From Canna indica (taxonomy: Eukaryota; Streptophyta; Magnoliopsida; Zingiberales; Cannaceae): a stretch of 64,000 bases of DNA. Positions within the stretch are counted from its first letter, which is position 1, and every line of letters starts with the position of its first letter. This document shows, piece after piece, positions 35,960-48,500 of the stretch. The position numbers were made by a program, and so were the translations under genes. Below the pieces are notes generated by a model. The model had not been told where the DNA came from. It did not search any database and saw nothing but the letters and a program-made list of their open reading frames with translations. The stretch covers positions 11,484,501 to 11,548,500 of the forward strand of contig CP136891.1 of assembly GCA_034359265.1 (NCBI GenBank), in the 5' to 3' direction.

Positions 35960-36343
35960 CGAAGTAGTCTGGCTCGGCTCGATGTCTCTCCTCATCAGGT
36001 GCAACTCCGGCGGTGGGGGGACCTGCAAAAGACACTCCAACGCTCAAGTTAGTAGTGCTCCAAGGTGGAGGTAATAAAAATGGAACTTTGGTCACCTGAG
36101 GCGTGTCGTGTCTGTATTTATTGTAGGTGGAGGTGATGATGTTGCCTGACAATCTCGAGAATATATTGCTCAGAATGGGTCGAGGCTGATCCCAGAGATA
36201 GCGGGCCTGTAATGGTGTATCCCTCATGATAAGGAAGGACGTGACTGGCCTTGTATGGCCGGGTGGAGCCCTCGGGCTAAGCCATTCGAGTTGGCTCGAG
36301 TCAGGTTCAAAAGTGTTGCCAGGTGGAGCCCCTGGGCGGATCC
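35960..36343. other. Unclassified insertion next to the Gypsy element
   Basis: This is a GC-richer stretch with repeated GGTGGAGCCC words. It resembles neither the MITE arms nor the LTR and has no coding sense that I can recognise. Confidence 0.35.
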
Positions 36344-36347
36344 GTAT

Positions 36348-36988
36348 TGTTAGGGACCCTCGGGTTTGTCAAGTTCTGTTCGTGTCATGACGGTCCCTAA
36401 CGTGCATTGTAAACATTCGTAAATATTGCATCTTTCGCATTTATGTAAAACGTTCGCGCACCACCCATCGCTCTTGCCCACGACTAGGAAACGACCCTCG
36501 TTTGCTAGCCGTGGCATGGGCCGGTGGGGTGTACGGATCATGTAATTATGCATTATAAAAGCGCTCGCGCACCGTCCACCGCTCTCGCGCACGACTAGGT
36601 AACGCCCCTCGTTTCCTAGCCGTGGCATGACCGGTGGGGGTGTTGGGCCATAGGAAATTTTATCATGCTCCTCGTGCCAAAAGGAACCTTGGGGGTGGCA
36701 CTTGGGGGTTAGGCTCCACACCTATATTGCCCCCGGGCAAACATCTCTCTAGTTCATTCGTACAAGCATTCACACAAGCATTCGTTCAAGCATTGTAAGC
36801 ACTTTTCATACAAACGGCCATTGGCCCAAACGTTTTTGCGTCCAAACGCAACGAGGTTCGAACGCGGGCGAGCCCGGGAGCCCGCGACTTTCGAACATTG
36901 GCAAGGCGATCCTTGCCCAAGGCTTATCCCTTGCGTTGGCAAGGGAGCCGCACGGATATTTTCCGCCCAAACAAGTTGGTCCGTGACA
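36348..36988 (+). repeat. Left LTR
   Basis: It starts TGTTAGGGACCC and ends GGTCCGTGACA (TG...CA rule). A tandem-like inner repeat is visible: two copies of the GCGCACC-CCACCGCTCT--CGCACGACTAGG block (about 36450-36640). Confidence 0.93.
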
Positions 36989-36990
36989 GT

Positions 36991-37002
36991 TGATATCAGA
37001 GC
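36991..37002 (+). promoter_or_regulatory. Primer-binding site (initiator tRNA-Met type)
   Basis: TGATATCAGAGC starts 3 nt after the LTR end and differs by one base from the usual TGGTATCAGAGC complement of the tRNA-iMet 3' end. Confidence 0.8.
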
Positions 37003-37127
37003 GAGGCAAGCTCGCAAAGCTTTGGTGCAAGCAACCGACGCAAATCGTCAACAAGCTCGTGCCTTCGTCGTTGGAGACAAACGACGTTGGGGCACTCGAC
37101 AATCTCGCAAGAGAGATTTTCACAAGC

Positions 37128-40100
37128 ATGGTTCGCAAAGGAGTCGGCGAAACGAGTGGCGTCGCCCAAGCGGTGGCGACCATTCCGGAAGAACCGTTGG
37201 GAGAGGACCCAACACAAGCTCAACAAGCTAGGACGGGAAGTCGCACCGTCCAACGGCTTGGAGATTTGGAAACGATGGTGGCCGCTCACGACGTAGCCAT
37301 AAACGTCCTTGAGAATAGCATGGGGCCATAGGTCGGCAAGCTAGCCGACACGCAAGAAGTTCTGGAGACAAGAATAGATGGACTCCAGGACGACACGCAA
37401 GAAGCGATCAAGCAATTTCAAGGGGAGATTGAAGAACTAAGGGCTACAATCTCATTCCTTGTACGAGAGATCCACAAGGGTGGGGGCAACTCCCGCCAAC
37501 ACGAAATGCCACAACACCACCTTAAAGCACCCGAACCAAAGCCCTACAATGGGGCTCGAGATGCCAAAGCGGTGGAGAACTTCCTCTTCGACTTGGAGCA
37601 GTACTTCAAGGTCACGAGGACAACTGACGATGATATGAAAATGTCCGTTGCAACCATGTATTTGTCTGAGGATGCAAAACTCTGGTGGCGGACCAAATAT
37701 GACGAAATTCAGAAGGGTCATGCTAAGATCGACACTTGGGACGATCTCAAGTGAGAATGCAAAGCTCAATTCTTCCCCGAGAATGTGGAATTCATTGCTC
37801 GACGGAAGTTACGACAACTCCGTCACAACAATTTAATTCGGGAGTACGTGAAGGAGTTCTCAACCATTATGTTGGATGTCCCGAACATGGCCGAGATCGA
37901 TCAACTATTCACCTTCCTTGAAGGGCTAAAGCCGTGGGCGCGACAAGAACTCGCAAGGAGGAATGTCAAGTCCTTGTCGGAAGCGAAGATCGCAGCAGAG
38001 CGACTCACTGACTATAGTTCGGAAGAAAATCCGACAAAGGCGGCACCCTACAAGCCAAAATTCCAGAAGCCCGACAACTACAAGGGTAAAGGCACCGCAG
38101 GTGATACAAGATGGAGGGATTAACCACAAAGAGAACACCATCCAAAAGGACCTCCTCAAAGGGATTACCCTCCGAGGGGGAACCAACAGAGATCCGCGCC
38201 AATTTGCTTCTTGTGCCGAGGACCCCATGTGGTCCGAGAATGTCCTCAACGGCAAGCATTGAACACCATTATAGCGGAGTCCGTGGCGGAGAACATAGCC
38301 AACATCACCGCCAAGAAGGAGAAGGGCAAGTCTCCCGCAGTCCCCGACGTGGAGAACTACTCCAGCGAGGACGAAGACACTGGAAGGCCTAACATGGGAG
38401 CAATGCGTCTCCTCAATGCCCTCAAGACTCAAGTGGGGGAGCAAGGTCCAAAGAAGGGAGCCACCAAGGCGGCACACGAGCTGATGTTCATTGACATCGA
38501 GCTCAATGGCAAGAATACCCGAGCAATGGTCGACTCGGGAGCAACTCATAACTTCATTGCCAAAGGAGAAGCAAAGCGACTAGGGCTCAAGCTAGAAAGG
38601 AGCTCGAGTCATGTCAAGGCGGTGAACTCCGAGGCACAAGAAATCAACGGCATCGCTCGGGATATCCCGTTGAAGATTGGAAGATGGAAGGATCAAACCA
38701 ACTTGATGGCTATACCTCTCGACGACTACCAAGTTATTTTGGGAATGGAGTTCCTCAAGTCGGCGAAGGTGATACCCATGCCCTTCCTTGACACTTTATG
38801 CTTGATGGGGGAGAACAATCCTAGCATTTTTCCCACGGTGCGTCCGACACCAGGGAGCGGAAATCAACTCCTCTCCGCCCTACAAGTGAAGAAAGGAGTT
38901 CGACGAGGCGAACTCACAATGGTGGCTGCAATGAAGCTGGAAGGATCACTCGGTGGAGCAGAGCGAGAACCTGCAGCGGTCTCTAGAGTACTCAATGAGT
39001 TCGAATACGTGATGCCACCCGAACTACCAAAGGCCTTACCGCCAAAGAGGGGGGTGGTTAATCGAATCGAGCTGGAGCCGGGGACTAAGGCCCCATACCG
39101 ACCACCTTACCGTATGACGCCACCAGAGTTGGCAGAATTACGGAAGCAACTAAAGGAACTGCTCGATGGAGGATTGATCCGTAGCTCCAAAGCTCCATTC
39201 GGAGCCCCTGTGTTGTTCCAGAAGAAGGACGGGAGTCTCCGCCTCTGTGTGAACTACCGAGCCTTGAACAAAGTGACCGTGAAGAACAAGTACCCCATTC
39301 CGCTCATCATGGACTTGTTTGACCAACTTGGCCAAGCGAGGTACTTTTCCAAGCTGGACCTGAGATCGGGCTATTGGCAAGTGCGGATTGCCGAAGGGGA
39401 CGAAGGAAAGACCACTTGTGTAACACGCTATGAAGCTTATGAATTCTTGGTGATGCCATTCGGCCTCACGAATGCTCCCGCTACGTTCAGCACCATGATG
39501 AATCAGCTGTTTCATGAGCACTTAGACAAATTCGTTGTGGTGTACTTAGACGATATCGTGGTCTACAGCCGAACCTTGGAGGAGCACTTGCAACATTTAA
39601 AGATCATCTTCAAAATCCTCCGAGAGAACACTTTGTTCGTGAAACGGGAGAAGTGCTACTTCGCCCAAGAAGAGATCGACTTTCTGGGACACCGGGTTGG
39701 GGGCGAAAAGATTCGAATGGACAATGTAAAGGTCTGCGCCGTAGTGGAATGGCAGCCACCAACAAAGGTCACAGAACTCAGGTCATTCCTTGGTTTTGTG
39801 AATTACTACCGGAGATTCATCGCTGGATACTCAAGGCGAGCAACTCCACTGACGGACTTGCTCAAGAAGGAAAAGGCATGGCATTGGTCCCAACCATGCA
39901 TTGAAGAGTTTGAAGATCTGAAGCGAGCGGTGGTCGAGGAACCAGTTCTCAAGCTTCCTGACTATGGGCAGCCATTTGAAGTCCACACCGACGCCTCAGA
40001 CTATGCCATTGGAGGTGTTCTTATGCAGGAGGGACACCCCGTCACCTTTGAGAGTCGTAAGTTGAACGACACGGAGCGACGATATCCTGCACATGAGAAA

Positions 40101-41852
40101 GAAATGACTGTAATAGTGCACTGTCTCCGTGTGTGGAGGCACTACTTGCTCACATCACGCTTTGTTGTGAATACAGACAATATAGCGTTGAGTTATTTCC
40201 AAACTCAAAAGAAACTCTCACCGAAGCAAGCTCGATGGCAAGATTTCCTAGCGGAGTTCGACATGACGTTGGAGTACAAGCCGGGACGCTCCAACGTGGT
40301 GGCAGATGCACTAAGCCGCAAGATAGAATGGGTTGCAGCCGTGCAGGGAGAAGCTGGGAGCAGTGTGAGCCAAGTGCAATCCAACTTTCGTGGGAAGATA
40401 AGCATGGGCTTGCTCAAAGACACCCAAGCGGAGGCACTGTTCAAGTTGATTAAAGATGGGAAGACAAGGAAGTTCTGGGCCCGAGACAGACTCATCTTCA
40501 CTAAAGGAAATCGGTTGTACGTGCCTAGGGCAGACGGCCTGCGCAGAGATTTGTTAAAGGAGTGTCATGATACTCTCTGGGCAGGGCACCCTGGCGTACA
40601 CAGAACAGTAGCCCTATTGGAGAGGGCATTCTATTGGCCAAAGATGGCGGACGACGTTGAGGAGTATGTGAAGACATGCTTGATCTGCCAGCAAGACAAG
40701 ATCGAGCGACAGAAGCCCGCGGGTCTCCTCGAACCCCTGCCTGTCCCTGAGCGACCATGGGAAAGCATCTCCATCGACTTCATAGCGAGTCTACCCAAAG
40801 TGGGGGAGTTCGGTTCCATCCCGGTGGTCGTGGATCGCTTCTCCAAATATGCCACGTTCATGGCAGCCCCCTCGCACTGCACAGCGAGTGAAGCCGCAAA
40901 GCTCGTAATGCAGAATGTCGTCAAGCTTTGGGGCGTACCAAGGAACGTCATCAGTGATCGAGATCCACGATTCCTTGGCAGATTCTGGACAGAGGTGTTC
41001 AAATTATTGGGGTCTCAACTCTACTTCTCCACAAGCTTACACCCTCAAACGGATGGGCAGACGGAGCGCATGAACGCACTCCTTGAACAATACCTCTGAC
41101 ATTTTGTAGCGGCAAACCAAAGGGACTGGACAAAGTTGCTAGACGTAGCCCAGTTCTCCTACAATCTGCAAAGGAGCTCCGCAACCAACAAGAGTCCCTT
41201 CGAGATTTTGTTGGGACGACAACCAGACACACCCCACTCACTGGTTCTTGGCTACACGGGGAGCAGTCCGGCTGCTTATCAAATGGCCAAGGAGTGACAA
41301 CAAAATCAAGAGATCACTCGAGCCTACCTCGAATCGGCAGCACGCAAAATGAAGAAGTGGGCCGACGAAGGAAGGAGACATCGAGAATTCAAGGTCGGAG
41401 ACCAAGTACTAATAAGACTCCACCCGGCATCCCTCGCAATCTTTCGGTGCAAGATACACAAGGGCCTCGTACGGAAATACGATGGGCCCTATCCCATCAT
41501 CAAACGGGTAGGGCCGGTGGCTTATCGACTCCAACTGCCAGCATGGTGCAAGATACACCCCGTCTTCCATGTGAGCAACCTGAAGCCCTACCACGCCGAT
41601 CTGCATGATGACGAGCGCAACATTCCAACACGTCCACCTGCCACAACCAAGGCGGTGCAACGTGAAGCAGAAGAGATCCTGGCGGACCGCAAAGTAAAAC
41701 TCCCTAACGGCAACAAAGAGCGGGAGTACCTTGTCAAGTGGAAGGGACTCCCTACCTCAGAAGCTAGCTGGGAGAAGGAGAGCACCTTGCGACATGAAGA
41801 AGGCGTCATCACAGCATTCAAGAATGGGTCGACGAGGGCGTCGACTTCGTAA
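37128..41852 (+). pseudogene. Gag-pol polyprotein of the chromovirus, one frame with five internal stops
   Basis: All parts lie in one frame. Gag core: VENFLFDLEQYF, LWWRTKYDEI (37540-37900). Zinc knuckle: CFLCRGPHVVREC (about 38199). Protease: MVDSGATHNFI (about 38525). RT: LRLCVNYRALNKVTVKNKYP, VVYLDDIVVYS (YxDD near 39545). RNase H: VHTDASDYAIGGVL (about 39985). Integrase: H-H-C-C with HPGVHRTV and CLICQQDK (about 40590), and core motifs SIDFIASLP, ISDRDPRF and PQTDGQTERM. Chromodomain: EYLVKWKGLPTSEASWE (about 41730). In-frame stops are at 37329 (TAG), 37752 (TGA), 38121 (TAA), 41097 (TGA) and 41295 (TGA). No frameshift was seen. The gag start is not certain; 37128 is the first plausible ATG. 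It is inactive as it stands. Confidence 0.9.
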
Positions 41853-41863
41853 GTGGGGGAGAA
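41850..41863 (+). promoter_or_regulatory. Polypurine tract before the right LTR
   Basis: AAGTGGGGGAGAA directly precedes the right LTR, the expected plus-strand primer. Confidence 0.8.
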
Positions 41864-42504
41864 TGTTAGAGACCCTCGGGTTTGTCAAGTCCTGTACGTG
41901 TCATGACGGTTCCTAACGTGCATTGTAAACATTCATAAATATTGCATCTTTCACATTTATGTAAAACGTTCGCGCACCACCCACCGCTCTTGCCCACGAC
42001 TAGGAAACGACCCTCGTTTGCTAGCCATGGCATGGGCCGGTGGGGTGTGCGGATCATGTAATTATGCATTGTAAAAACGCTCGCGCACCGTCCACCGCTC
42101 TCGCGCACGACTAGGTAATGCCCCTCGTTTCCTAGCCGTGGCATGACCGGTGGGGGTGTTGGGCCATAGGAAATTTTGTCATGCTCCTCGTGCCAAAAGG
42201 AACCTTGGGGGTGGCACTTGGGGGTTAGGCTCCACACCTATATTGCCCCCGGGCAAACATCTCTCTAGTTCATTCGTACAAGCATTCGCACAAGCATCCG
42301 TTCAAGCATTGTAAGCACTTTTCATACAAACGGCCATTGGCCCAAACGTTTTTGCGTCCAAACGCAACGAGGTTCGAACGCGGGCGAGCCCGGGAGCCCG
42401 CGACTTTCGAACATTGGCAAGGCGATCCTTGCCCAAGGCTTATCCCTTGCGTTGGCAAGGGAGCCGCACGGACATTTTCCGCCCAAACAAGTTGGTCCGT
42501 GACA
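41864..42504 (+). repeat. Right LTR
   Basis: Same length (641 bp) as the left LTR and colinear with it. About 16 differences were counted by eye, 15 of them transitions. Confidence 0.93.
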
Positions 42505-42714
42505 GTATGGTCTTGGTTCGATTTGGGTTGTAGAGCGTTGCTGGGTCTAATCTGACCGAGCCCAATAGTACTAGTCCAATCCAATAATCGTTTTATCCGC
42601 GAACCGGTAACCGAAACCGAACTGAATTTAATCGGGTTTTTATATTCTCTAACTGAAACTGAAACCAAACTGTAAATTTACGGTTCGATTAACCGATTTC
42701 AATTACCACCCCTA

Positions 42715-45503
42715 GCTTCGCGTCCTTCTTGCAAAAAACAATCTGTCTGAGAACAAATGGTCTGTATCCTCATCCTTAAATCAGAAAACGATGGTCCAAC
42801 CAATACAAAGCCTAATTTTTTTTCCGAAAGCCATAGAGGTCTCCCAGGAAAATAAAGAAGAAAAAACTTACCTATCGTGAGCAAAGAATCAACACAAACA
42901 ACAAAGTAAAAAAACAAACAACAGATTAAGAGCAAGGAAAGTAGAACATAAGCATCATCCAATTTCGAGAGGGCCAAAGTCTAAATACAAAGCCTAATAT
43001 GAATTTAGAAACATTAGGTAAATTAAAAGCTAGTGGAAATTCACAGGCTAAGTGGATGATAAGACTTGGCCATTCCAACAAACCCTGCCACCAAGATGTT
43101 ATCTTACGATAAAGACAATGACATTCAGGCATGTTCTTGGAAAGAAAGCCAAGTGAGGATTGTTTTCAACAGCTAGTGCATGCTGTCGCATTCAGAGCAT
43201 AATGCAGTGACCAAACATCTATTATCTTGAAGCATATCACACACATATTCAATAGAAACTATACATAATGAGTACTTTTATCTGGGATCAATGAGATTCC
43301 ATGCTTACCTACCTTTGGTGGCCAATGTGGGAAGGGAGAAAGAGATGTGCCAATACTGCATCTTCCCACTTCCTCCATCTTGCAGCTGTTGAACTCGGTT
43401 GGTGGAACTTGGAATCAAATAATTGATGCTATATTTGGTATGCGGCTCCCTTTTGGGAAAATAGAGCTTGAAGTAGTCCAAATAGCTGCTAACCACTCAA
43501 TCTTGGAACTTGAGTGGTCTTCATCTTCTCCAGTTGGGTGTCTACTTTACCTGTTTAACCAAACCTATCAATTCAACCGGTTCAAATGATTTTTTTTTAT
43601 AAAAAGATTTAATACAACTGAGCTAATTAATATCAGGTTGATCCATTTTCACTCAGTTGAACTGAGTTTTGACAGGGTTTTTAATTTGGCCAAATTTTTT
43701 AGCACAATTCGGATTGGATCGGGTAGCTGAATTGGTGATTTGGTCCGGTTTTAAAAGCATTGATTGCAGGGATTCTTGATGTTAAAGCTGAGTGAGACTG
43801 ATACTGGAATACTTGAAACTTGCATGAAATGTCCATATCTTGCTCTATTAATAGAGTTTGCATTCTGACAGGAATAGATTAAGTATCTCCATCAAATTTA
43901 GTATTTGCAGGAGATTCTGGAAGTCTCTTATAAGACAAAGAGTTCATGATAAAATGGACATGGTATTTATACTAAGGGAATACTCGTAAGTAAAGTTAAG
44001 AATAATCTGTGTTTAGGAAGATAATTATAATAAAGTTAGCAGATGTATATGATTCAGGCAGGCAAGGGATGTTCATCCACCCCTGAGCAGAAGTTTCAGA
44101 TTCCTTCCCTCAATTTAAAGAAAAGAAACTACCGAATACTCATTATATTATTGTCTTGTGGCAAGTATCTTTGCTTGCATCACAAAGGATTAAGTTACAT
44201 AATTAGGTTGATTGCTTTTATGTCCCACCTTTATCATGTAATAAGATGAGCTATAATCTTTAGCAAGTGCATCATGTTTAAGATTCGCTACTCAACTATT
44301 CAGAAGACGGTATTTGAGTAGTTTATTGAGCTAATTAATGATTTCAGATATGATATGCTTATTAGATGTTAAAACCTCAGTTCAGTATGTTTCGAGATGA
44401 GGCACAAATACCAATCGACCTAAAGATTGAGTCTTTTCAGTCATTTAACCCTCAAACAGCCAAGCAACAACTTAACCTGGAATTTAAAAGAGACTGAAGC
44501 AGTATTTGGAACTGAATAGTAAGAGGTAGCAATTAATTCTCTTGTGTTGCTTTTTCAGAAACAATTTGATAGAGACTTCATTTTCAAAGGAACTGAGCAT
44601 TCATGTGAGCTAAACATAAGAAACGAAAAGAACAAAGGAAGAAGTTTGAGCTGGGACAATAACAAAGCTTCAAGTGAATATAATTCATTCATAAAATGGG
44701 AAAAACAGGAAACAAAAACAACCAAACAAGTTGTAAAACAATTTGGTGAATTTAAAAAATGTAACTTCTTGTTTTTCTGGCTGCCATGCACACAGGCTAA
44801 TTATACCTAACTAGTAATTTTAGAAATAAAACTTTTTGGTAATTTTTATAAACTTGAAAACTAGAGGGAAAAACTAAATAAATTGATTACTTCTAATACA
44901 ACATGATAGGAACTACATGAAAAGGAAGACAAGAAAGAAGGCTTATAAAATCAGTATTACTTGGTTCAGAAAGAATCCACACAACATGTGAATGAAAATA
45001 TAGTAAAACTTGAACTGTACCTTGATTGCAAACAAAACAAATGACTCATTTACTCCTAAATTTAATGAGAAAATTGGGGTGTCTACTTCGGCGTAATAAG
45101 TACTATCACACTAAAAAAGAAATGGTTGATAGCACAAGGCATCAGTCACTATCTCATTATCACAAACATGTCAATCTTTATGTAAAAAAAAGTAGTTAGG
45201 ATAGACTAATAAACATACAAGAGGAAGTTATTTCCATAGTAATGCTTAGCTTATAATCATAATTCATGTCTCTTGGTCCAACTAGCTTCCATTTCTAGAA
45301 CAAAACCTAGCCCGTTTGGCAAGGTTTGCCTCAGTTAAAATACACAAACATCGATCATAAATATTGATCTTGCAAACGACAGTGATACGATAAAATTTAC
45401 ATCATAACAGTGGAAGAAGCAAAACCCACACATGCACGCACAACGAGATAGTCAATGTACAATGGCGCTCCCATCCCAAACTACAGAGTGCAGATTAATA
45501 GAC
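42715..45503. other. Intergenic; no gene recognised
   Basis: Scattered short open frames have no domain. The last few hundred bases are the 3' flank of the kinase gene. Confidence 0.4.
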
Positions 45504-48500
45504 TCACTTGACCCTGCAGGCTGGAAGAGCACCTGGTGAACATTTTGCATTCGGAGTTGGTCTACAGCTGACGCCACTTCCTGCAAGCCTTCGGTGCATC
45601 ATCCTGTTCTCAGGAAGCCCGCTGCTGCCTAACGTCTGCAATGTGCCCTCACTTCCACTGCTAGCCTGCAGAGGCTCAAGCGTTTCTACAACATCGCTCA
45701 TAAGAGGTCTGGCTTTTGGATTGTGGCTCAAGCAGTAGTATGCCAAACTGCAAGCCTTCTGGGCAGCTCTCACTGAATACTGATCCTCCAACTTGGGATC
45801 AATGATTTGCAGCAGCTTTCTCTTGTCATTAAGCTTGGGACGAGCCCAATCAACCAAGCTCTGCTCCTTGCTTGGGCGTGTCTTGTCCACAGATCGCCGG
45901 CCTGTCAAGAGCTCAAGAAGGACAACTCCGAAGCTATAAACATCACTCCTGGCTGTCAAGTGACCTGCTCATGCGGTCAGGCCTTGGATGTAAGTTTGGC
46001 AATAAAAGCAAACAAAATCTAAGCAGTTAATCATGTACTATCTTTGAAAAGTAATGAAGAATTAAGGAGGTAATTATGAGATGGAGACAATTCCAACATA
46101 ATAAGATGCAGGACCTGTCATTACATATTCAGGGGCAGCATAGCCATAGGTTCCCATTACCCTTGTTGACACATGGGTCTCATCACCCTCAGGTCCAGCT
46201 TTTGCAAGACCAAAATCAGAGAGCTTGGCTGTGTAATCCTGTGATGGAGAAAGAACATTTGGAGATCAAATGTCAAAATCTACATTTGACATTTTTTAAA
46301 AAAACATGAGAAACCATAAAGTTATAAATTGTAAGGAATTGCAGAGAAAGACCGGTACTTAACAGAATCCAATAAGATATTTGAGGTCTTAAAATCACGA
46401 TATATGACAGGCCTTTCAGCATTGTGAAGGAAAGCTAGCCCTTTGGCAGCACCAAGTGCAATTGACATTCTTGTTGCCCAAGATAGTGGAGCAGCTGTCT
46501 CTGAAAGCCTCAAGGAAGGTAACCAAGGTTCAGATAGAAGTTTATCAGCATATAACAGGCAAATGCAATCTTTTGATGCTGAGATTAGAGTAACAAGAAA
46601 CTTGTTCAAAGATTATAAAAGACATTGAATAATTATAAAATACTATCGATCGAGCTTCAAACATTAAAATACATAAATATTTTTTTAAAAAAAAGGCTGG
46701 AAGAGAACATTACAATCCCTCAGAAGAAATCAATCTAAATTATCATATAAGAAAATCTCTTAGAACCCTTTATCTAGACATTGGCACGGTGCAAAATCAG
46801 TGGCCTATTATACATATCTTATCCCCAATATCAAGTCACCTTCATAAGAAATAAGTAAGTTATCAGACCATACTCTACTGAGCAACAACTTTTTTCATAA
46901 CCACTCCTTTCCTTTTTCTCATTGTCATCCATATCAGTAAAACAGCTAGTAGATTCACAAACTATTATTCTGAGTATATTAAATCTATCCAATTAGGTCA
47001 TTCAGAAACTACAAACAATATTTTCAATGCATTGAGTTCCATTTTCTTGAAAAACCTTTTTCTAATATATTCCTTATTCTAGATAGTAATCATCATGATT
47101 TCAACAGTTTGAATGCAGGACTCAGATTAGGCAAACTGTATTCTAGACTATTCCAACTTGACTGAAAATCAGGAAACCTACATGTTTTTAATAGAAGTGT
47201 TTGTATGTCTGTAACATCCAACTAGAAAACTAGAATAGCCAAAGACTACAATTTCGAAATTAGAGTAGTAAGTCTTGAGAAAAAAATGCAATGGTGACAA
47301 AGAAGCTATCTCTAAGAAGTATGCATTGAGCTCATATGCTTACTGGTGGTGGATCAAGAGTTAGGCAACTTGCAAGGAGAAAAAGGAGAGTACTACTAGT
47401 GATTATTGTTTATATGCAACTTGTACTAGATGAATGAATCAAGTAACCAAGGCCAGTCGGCTCAGTTAGCAAATGTTTCATTAACGGATCTCGCAAATAA
47501 CATTTTTCCAAACAAGATGATTGATCGTTCTGTATGCATGTCATGCCTTAGTTGTCCACTACGTACTCTGAACTCATGAATTCAAGGCTACAAGTACAAT
47601 TATCAATATTAATAACAAAACTGACTTGTAGGCTATAATATTGTAGCAAAATCCACTCTCATTCCAATGAATTCTTAATCTGTTGTTACATGTACTATAT
47701 TCAATCTTTGTATAATTCTCAGATACGTTCACCATCTCATAGCAACTAGGAATATTGTCATTAGAAGTTTATAATTGAAAACAAGTATGAGCATGACATC
47801 TTTTTATGCACAACCAAAAACTTGCCAAGAAGGATTGAGAGTTCTAGCATGTTTATAAGAGCATATCAGGCAACAAAGTTACATGCTAATATAAAGAAGA
47901 TGGTGTCAGAGTTATATACTTCGAAATAAGTGGTTCTCAAGACTTCCACGGAACATGAACTCATATACAAGCAGCCTATGATCATCTTCGCAGCAGTATC
48001 CAATCAACTTCACTAAATTAGGATGCCTCAGTTGTCCTAGGAAATTAACCTCTGTCTGGAAACAAAAGAAAATAATTCAAACTTAAAAAAAGAAAGCAAA
48101 TTACCCCCGCAAAACATTTTTGTGTCAAGAGATTGCACATAAGACAACATTCACCATATCTTTCGAGTATAATACATGCATGCATAATGCTAGGTCAATG
48201 GTTCTGCTTAAGTTATGCTGAGAAGTTCCTCATGCTTGAAAAGGAAAAGACAATGGACACTTAGTTGTGGAAAATGGAAAATAACCCTCAGTATGCTTAA
48301 GCATGAGATTAAAATCCTGCATGCATGTACTACCACATCAGAGTAAAGAGATCTAAATACCTTTTGTACATTAGCTGCTTGGATTTGCACATAAACAAAA
48401 TACAACCATTTTGTATCAATATTAGATGAATTAGTCATCTAGGTGCATATATTGAATTTGCTCCATGACTTTAGAACAAGATGCATTCTTTATGTCTACA

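Larger units (their letters stand above)
36348..42504 (+). mobile_element. Ty3/Gypsy chromovirus LTR retrotransposon (6.16 kb)
   Basis: It has two 641-bp LTRs, a primer-binding site TGATATCAGAGC right after the left LTR (initiator tRNA-Met type), a polypurine tract AGTGGGGGAGAA before the right LTR, one gag-pol frame in the order gag, protease, RT, RNase H, integrase, chromodomain, and a 4-bp direct repeat GTAT at both edges (36344-36347 and 42505-42508). The domain order and terminal chromodomain define a chromovirus; size and sequence style suggest the Galadriel-like branch (tentative). The LTRs differ at about 16 positions by eye (about 2.5%), nearly all transitions, so the insertion is fairly young. 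The frame is broken by five stops. Confidence 0.93.
35643..42714. mobile_element. hAT-type MITE split by an LTR retrotransposon
   Basis: The left end (TAGATGGGTGGCAACGGTTC, 35643) and the right end in reverse complement (TAGGGGTGGTAATTGAAATC, 42714) are inverted copies. Both sides are made of AACCGAAACC/GGTTAACCGA words. The Gypsy element sits inside, so the insertion order is MITE first, Gypsy second. Bases 35960-36345 do not look like the MITE and may be a further, unclassified insertion. The target duplication of the MITE is not preserved. Confidence 0.6.

Noticed and set aside
36348..42504. Integrated plant pararetrovirus
   Set aside because: There are two LTRs, a PPT, a chromodomain and an integrase; no movement protein or coat-protein Cys array of caulimoviruses was seen.
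42715..43240. Minus-strand frames with hydrophobic stretches
   Set aside because: No conserved motif and no splice structure was found; hydrophobicity follows from T-rich sequence.
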